Shown piece by piece: positions 5,742 to 7,225 of a stretch of 7,225 nucleotides of DNA (its first letter is position 1; each line of letters starts with the position of its first letter). A program made the position numbers and the translations under genes. The notes under the pieces were generated by a model, which saw only the letters and a list, made by a program, of their open reading frames with translations, searched no databases and was not told the DNA's origin. This DNA is from Bacteroidota bacterium (GTDB taxonomy: Bacteria; Bacteroidota; Ignavibacteria; Ignavibacteriales; Ignavibacteriaceae): the NCBI GenBank assembly GCA_021796135.1, contig JAJYOQ010000205.1:1-7225 (forward strand). Reading direction: 5' to 3'.

Positions 5742-5750
5742 GCATATAAC
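5742..5750 (+). repeat. R''-like box behind the GNAT gene
   Basis: GCATATAAC starts five bases after the stop and is the exact reverse complement of GTTATATGC at 5184-5192. It would be the 5' half of the cassette's own attC site. No matching 3' half (GTTATATGC or similar) and no complementary arm were found in the next 130 bases, so that attC is either lost or too degenerate to see. Confidence 0.45.
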
Positions 5751-6078
5751 TTCTTTAATAAGTAAAAAGTCAAGAGGATAATATTATTCTATGACAAAAT
5801 TAATTTGAAAAAAATAGTTCTTTGATTTACTGAACAACACTAAACTTTAACAACTATTATTAATGCCGGTAATATCTAAAAGGTAAATGGCAAACCAAAC
5901 CTCTTTAGGGACTTACTCCGAAAGTTATCGAAGTTGTATCGATAAGGACCGGTACTATTCCAGATATTTTATAGGCATACCCCGCAAGGCGCATAGGTGT
6001 CAACTTAAGAGAATCATGTTCCAATAAAATATAGGATATTTATTTGATTTATGGATTAATTTAGCATTTTTATTATGT
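5751..6078. other. Gene-free stretch with short structured elements
   Basis: No protein-coding frame of substance is seen on either strand. Visible structure: the hairpin TTATCGA-AGTTGTA-TCGATAA (5925-5945), a short direct repeat CCGGTAATAT/CCGGTACTAT (5866-5875, 5949-5958), and AATATCT (5871-5877) complementary to AGATATT (5962-5968). Near the right side, GGTGTCAACTTA (5996-6007) is an inverted match of TAGGTTGACGCC at 6444-6455. None of this was matched to a known RNA. Confidence 0.4.
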
Positions 6079-6300
6079 CATGCCTGCCGGCAGAGAGCGT
6101 TGCAGAACTCTCTTATTTAGTCTCGAACGTAAAGAGAGGTCTCAAAACTGTCTAAAATGGGATTTCTCAGTCGAAGACTCCTTCGAAATGACAGGTGGAA
6201 GTTGTGCAACAGACTCGGCAGGCAGGCCTTCGGCATTCTATTTTACTTTTTCTTTTATTATCTACAATAATATCATTCCTGCCTGCCTTCGGGAGTAAGG
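6079..6300. repeat. Dispersed palindromic (REP-like) repeat region
   Basis: The region is a chain of palindromes. CTGCCGGCAG (6084-6093) is perfect. AGAGAG/CTCTCT (6092-6113) forms a stem. GTCGAAGACTCCTTCGAAATGACA, read across 6172-6193, is of the kind dispersed through many bacterial genomes. GGCAGGCAGG (6217-6226) pairs perfectly with CCTGCCTGCC (6278-6287). A 72-codon frame runs through it, but its translation is a by-product of the repeats. Confidence 0.5.
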
Positions 6301-6305
6301 GGAAT

Positions 6306-6379
6306 AAATCCCGTGAGAGATGATATAATTATAGAAAAGAATAAAAAAAACAAATAAAATCCCGTAAGGGATGACATAA
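6306..6379 (+). repeat. Tandem pair of 23-nt AAATCCCGT...GATGAYATAA repeats
   Basis: The copies at 6306-6328 and 6357-6379 agree at 20 of 23 positions, with a 51-nt period. The second contains ATCCC-GTAA-GGGAT, a 5-bp stem with a GTAA loop; in the first the stem is weakened by two changes. TCCCGTAGCGGGA in intron remnant 1 (about 1465-1477) has a similar motif. These look like short dispersed repeats. Only two copies exist and the spacer is A-rich, so this is not a CRISPR array. Confidence 0.6.
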
Positions 6380-6716
6380 AAAGCTATTATATCGTTCTAA
6401 AATCAAAAGTATCGAACGGGTTTTCAATTAAAAACATAGTTACTAGGTTGACGCCCCCAAAATCAGGGCAAGCTATTTTAGCTATCGTGTCAAGGGTTGT
6501 AGAGCTAAGAAAAATTAGTTAACAATTATTGGCGAAGTAGTTTTAAGCAGCATTGTAGTTCTGGGCTACGCCTTAGCCACAACGCTTTGGTGAAATTTTT
6601 CATTGATTTCAACTTATTGTAAAACTAATAATTATCTAACTTAATGTAATTTTTTACTTGCTAAATATAAAAAGAGGGGTTATATTGGAATATAAATTTT
6701 AAAAATAGGAGTATTC
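6380..6716. other. Gene-free stretch before the lipoprotein gene, with repeat copy B
   Basis: No gene is seen. TAGGTTGACGCC (6444-6455) is the inverted partner of 5996-6007. TTGAC (6448-6452) can also pair with GTCAA (6489-6493) around the small palindrome AGCTA-TTT-TAGCT (6471-6483). Copy B of the 28-nt repeat is at 6550-6577. The last 110 bases are very AT-rich and should contain the promoter of the lipoprotein gene, but no convincing -33/-7 pair was assigned. Confidence 0.45.
6550..6577 (+). repeat. Dispersed 28-nt repeat, copy B
   Basis: GCATTGTAGTTCTGGGCTAC plus GCCTTAGC matches copy A (1126-1153) at 24 of 28 positions. Here GGCTA-CGCCT-TAGCC forms an intact 5-bp hairpin. In copy A, intron remnant 1 begins about 10 bases after the core; here no intron follows. 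Confidence 0.6.
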
Positions 6717-7225
6717 ATGAAACAAAAATTTCTAGCGTTTCTTGCTATCTCTTTATTTTCAATGCTCTTTTTCTCATGCACTGCGAATAAAGAAATAGCA
6801 AAAGATGAAAAGTCAAAAACTGAAAATAATAGTCTTCAAAAAGTTGGAATAGTGTCCGAAATGTTAGAGCAAGCGCGCCAATACTACGTGGTTGCTTTGG
6901 CAAAAGAGGAAAAAAACAGTACAAAAGAGACTGTTGCAAATTATGAGTCGGCTCTAAGAATCATAAATAACCTCAGTTATTATCCTGGAATTGAACAAAA
7001 TGAAGCTTATCTTGAACTTCAAAACTCAATAATTGATGACTATAAAAAATATGTAGATAGCCTACCGGAACTTCCTAGCAATGTATCCTTCGCTGCTTTG
7101 GAAGAATGGATGGGAAAATCTTTACCCGAAATAAAGGGTACCCCCGTTGCAAAATCCGGAGAGACAAAAAAAGTTGAAGTAAAATCAGATTTTCCATTAG
7201 TCATGAATTCTTATGTTGAACAATG
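6717..7225 (+). CDS. Lipoprotein, probable MltD-like lytic murein transglycosylase (N-terminal part)
   Basis: ATG at 6717 is preceded by TAGGAG (6706-6711). The frame is open to the right edge, giving 169 codons. MKQKFLAFLAISLFSMLFFS-C21 is a lipoprotein signal peptide with cysteine at 21 as the lipidation site; the next residues (TANKE) give no clear inner-membrane retention signal, so outer-membrane anchoring is likely. A helical region follows (SEMLEQARQYYVVALAKEE, then YESALRIINNLSYYPGIEQ and YLELQNSIIDDYKKYVDSL) with a TPR-like feel. DFPLVMNSYVEQ at the end resembles the lead-in of MltD/Slt-type transglycosylase domains in this phylum, where the substrate is peptidoglycan. The catalytic glutamate and any LysM domains would lie beyond the window, so the enzyme call is an inference; the lipoprotein call is firm. 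Confidence 0.7.
   Translation, partial: MKQKFLAFLAISLFSMLFFSCTANKEIAKDEKSKTENNSLQKVGIVSEMLEQARQYYVVALAKEEKNSTKETVANYESALRIINNLSYYPGIEQNEAYLELQNSIIDDYKKYVDSLPELPSNVSFAALEEWMGKSLPEIKGTPVAKSGETKKVEVKSDFPLVMNSYVEQ

Noticed and set aside
6080..6298. 72-codon plus-strand frame
   Set aside because: The frame is produced by GC-rich palindromic repeats; it has no ribosome binding site and low-complexity repeat-derived residues.
6306..6379. CRISPR array
   Set aside because: There are only two imperfect copies with an A-rich spacer and no cas gene nearby.
6745..6939. 64-codon minus-strand frame
   Set aside because: It is antisense to the lipoprotein signal peptide and helical region.

Overview
The window looks like an accessory stretch of a genome from the Bacteroidota/Chlorobi-Ignavibacteria side of the tree. 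The main evidence is a secreted protein with a type IX secretion (T9SS) sorting domain containing NYPNPFNPSTTI. Supporting signs are strongly AT-rich coding sequence, AGGAG-type ribosome binding sites, a clostripain-like peptidase end and an MltD-like lipoprotein start. No rRNA, tRNA or CRISPR was seen. Every real gene reads on the + strand.

Layout, left to right. The 3' end of a clostripain-like peptidase (1-342) is followed 22 bp later by a GTG-started outer-membrane beta-barrel protein (365-970). About 720 bp of non-coding DNA follows. It holds an attC-like repeat (977-1083), one copy of a dispersed 28-nt repeat (1126-1153) and a deleted group II intron (about 1164-1651). The T9SS cargo protein (1694-2650) is followed at once by a second attC-like repeat (2652-2742) and a second, more truncated group II intron (2745-2980). 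A minimal nucleotidyltransferase (MNT, 3037-3336) overlaps a HEPN partner gene that breaks off after about 34 family-like codons (3320-3457). A DUF4239 membrane protein (3539-4333) sits between two copies of a 42-43 nt repeat (3418-3459, 4399-4441). An IS91-type transposase tail (4537-4841) and its probable non-coding end come next. A long imperfect palindrome (about 5094-5192) leads into a GNAT acetyltransferase (5218-5736) whose flanks are GTTATATGC and GCATATAAC, like an integron cassette. From 5751 to 6716 there is no gene, only dispersed palindromic repeats. The window closes with the start of a lipoprotein that is probably an MltD-like lytic transglycosylase (6717 to the edge).

How the parts relate. 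The outer blocks (peptidase plus beta-barrel protein on the left, murein hydrolase on the right) look like ordinary envelope genes. The middle looks like a mosaic of acquired and decaying DNA: attC-like palindromes behind genes, intron remnants beside them, a broken toxin-antitoxin pair, an IS91 remnant and a cassette-like GNAT gene. The most interesting reading is a cluster of attC-like sites without an integrase (CALIN-like) that has also been colonised by group II introns. This is inference: no integron integrase and no intact reverse transcriptase lie in the window, and the attC calls rest on short motifs and hand-drawn folding.
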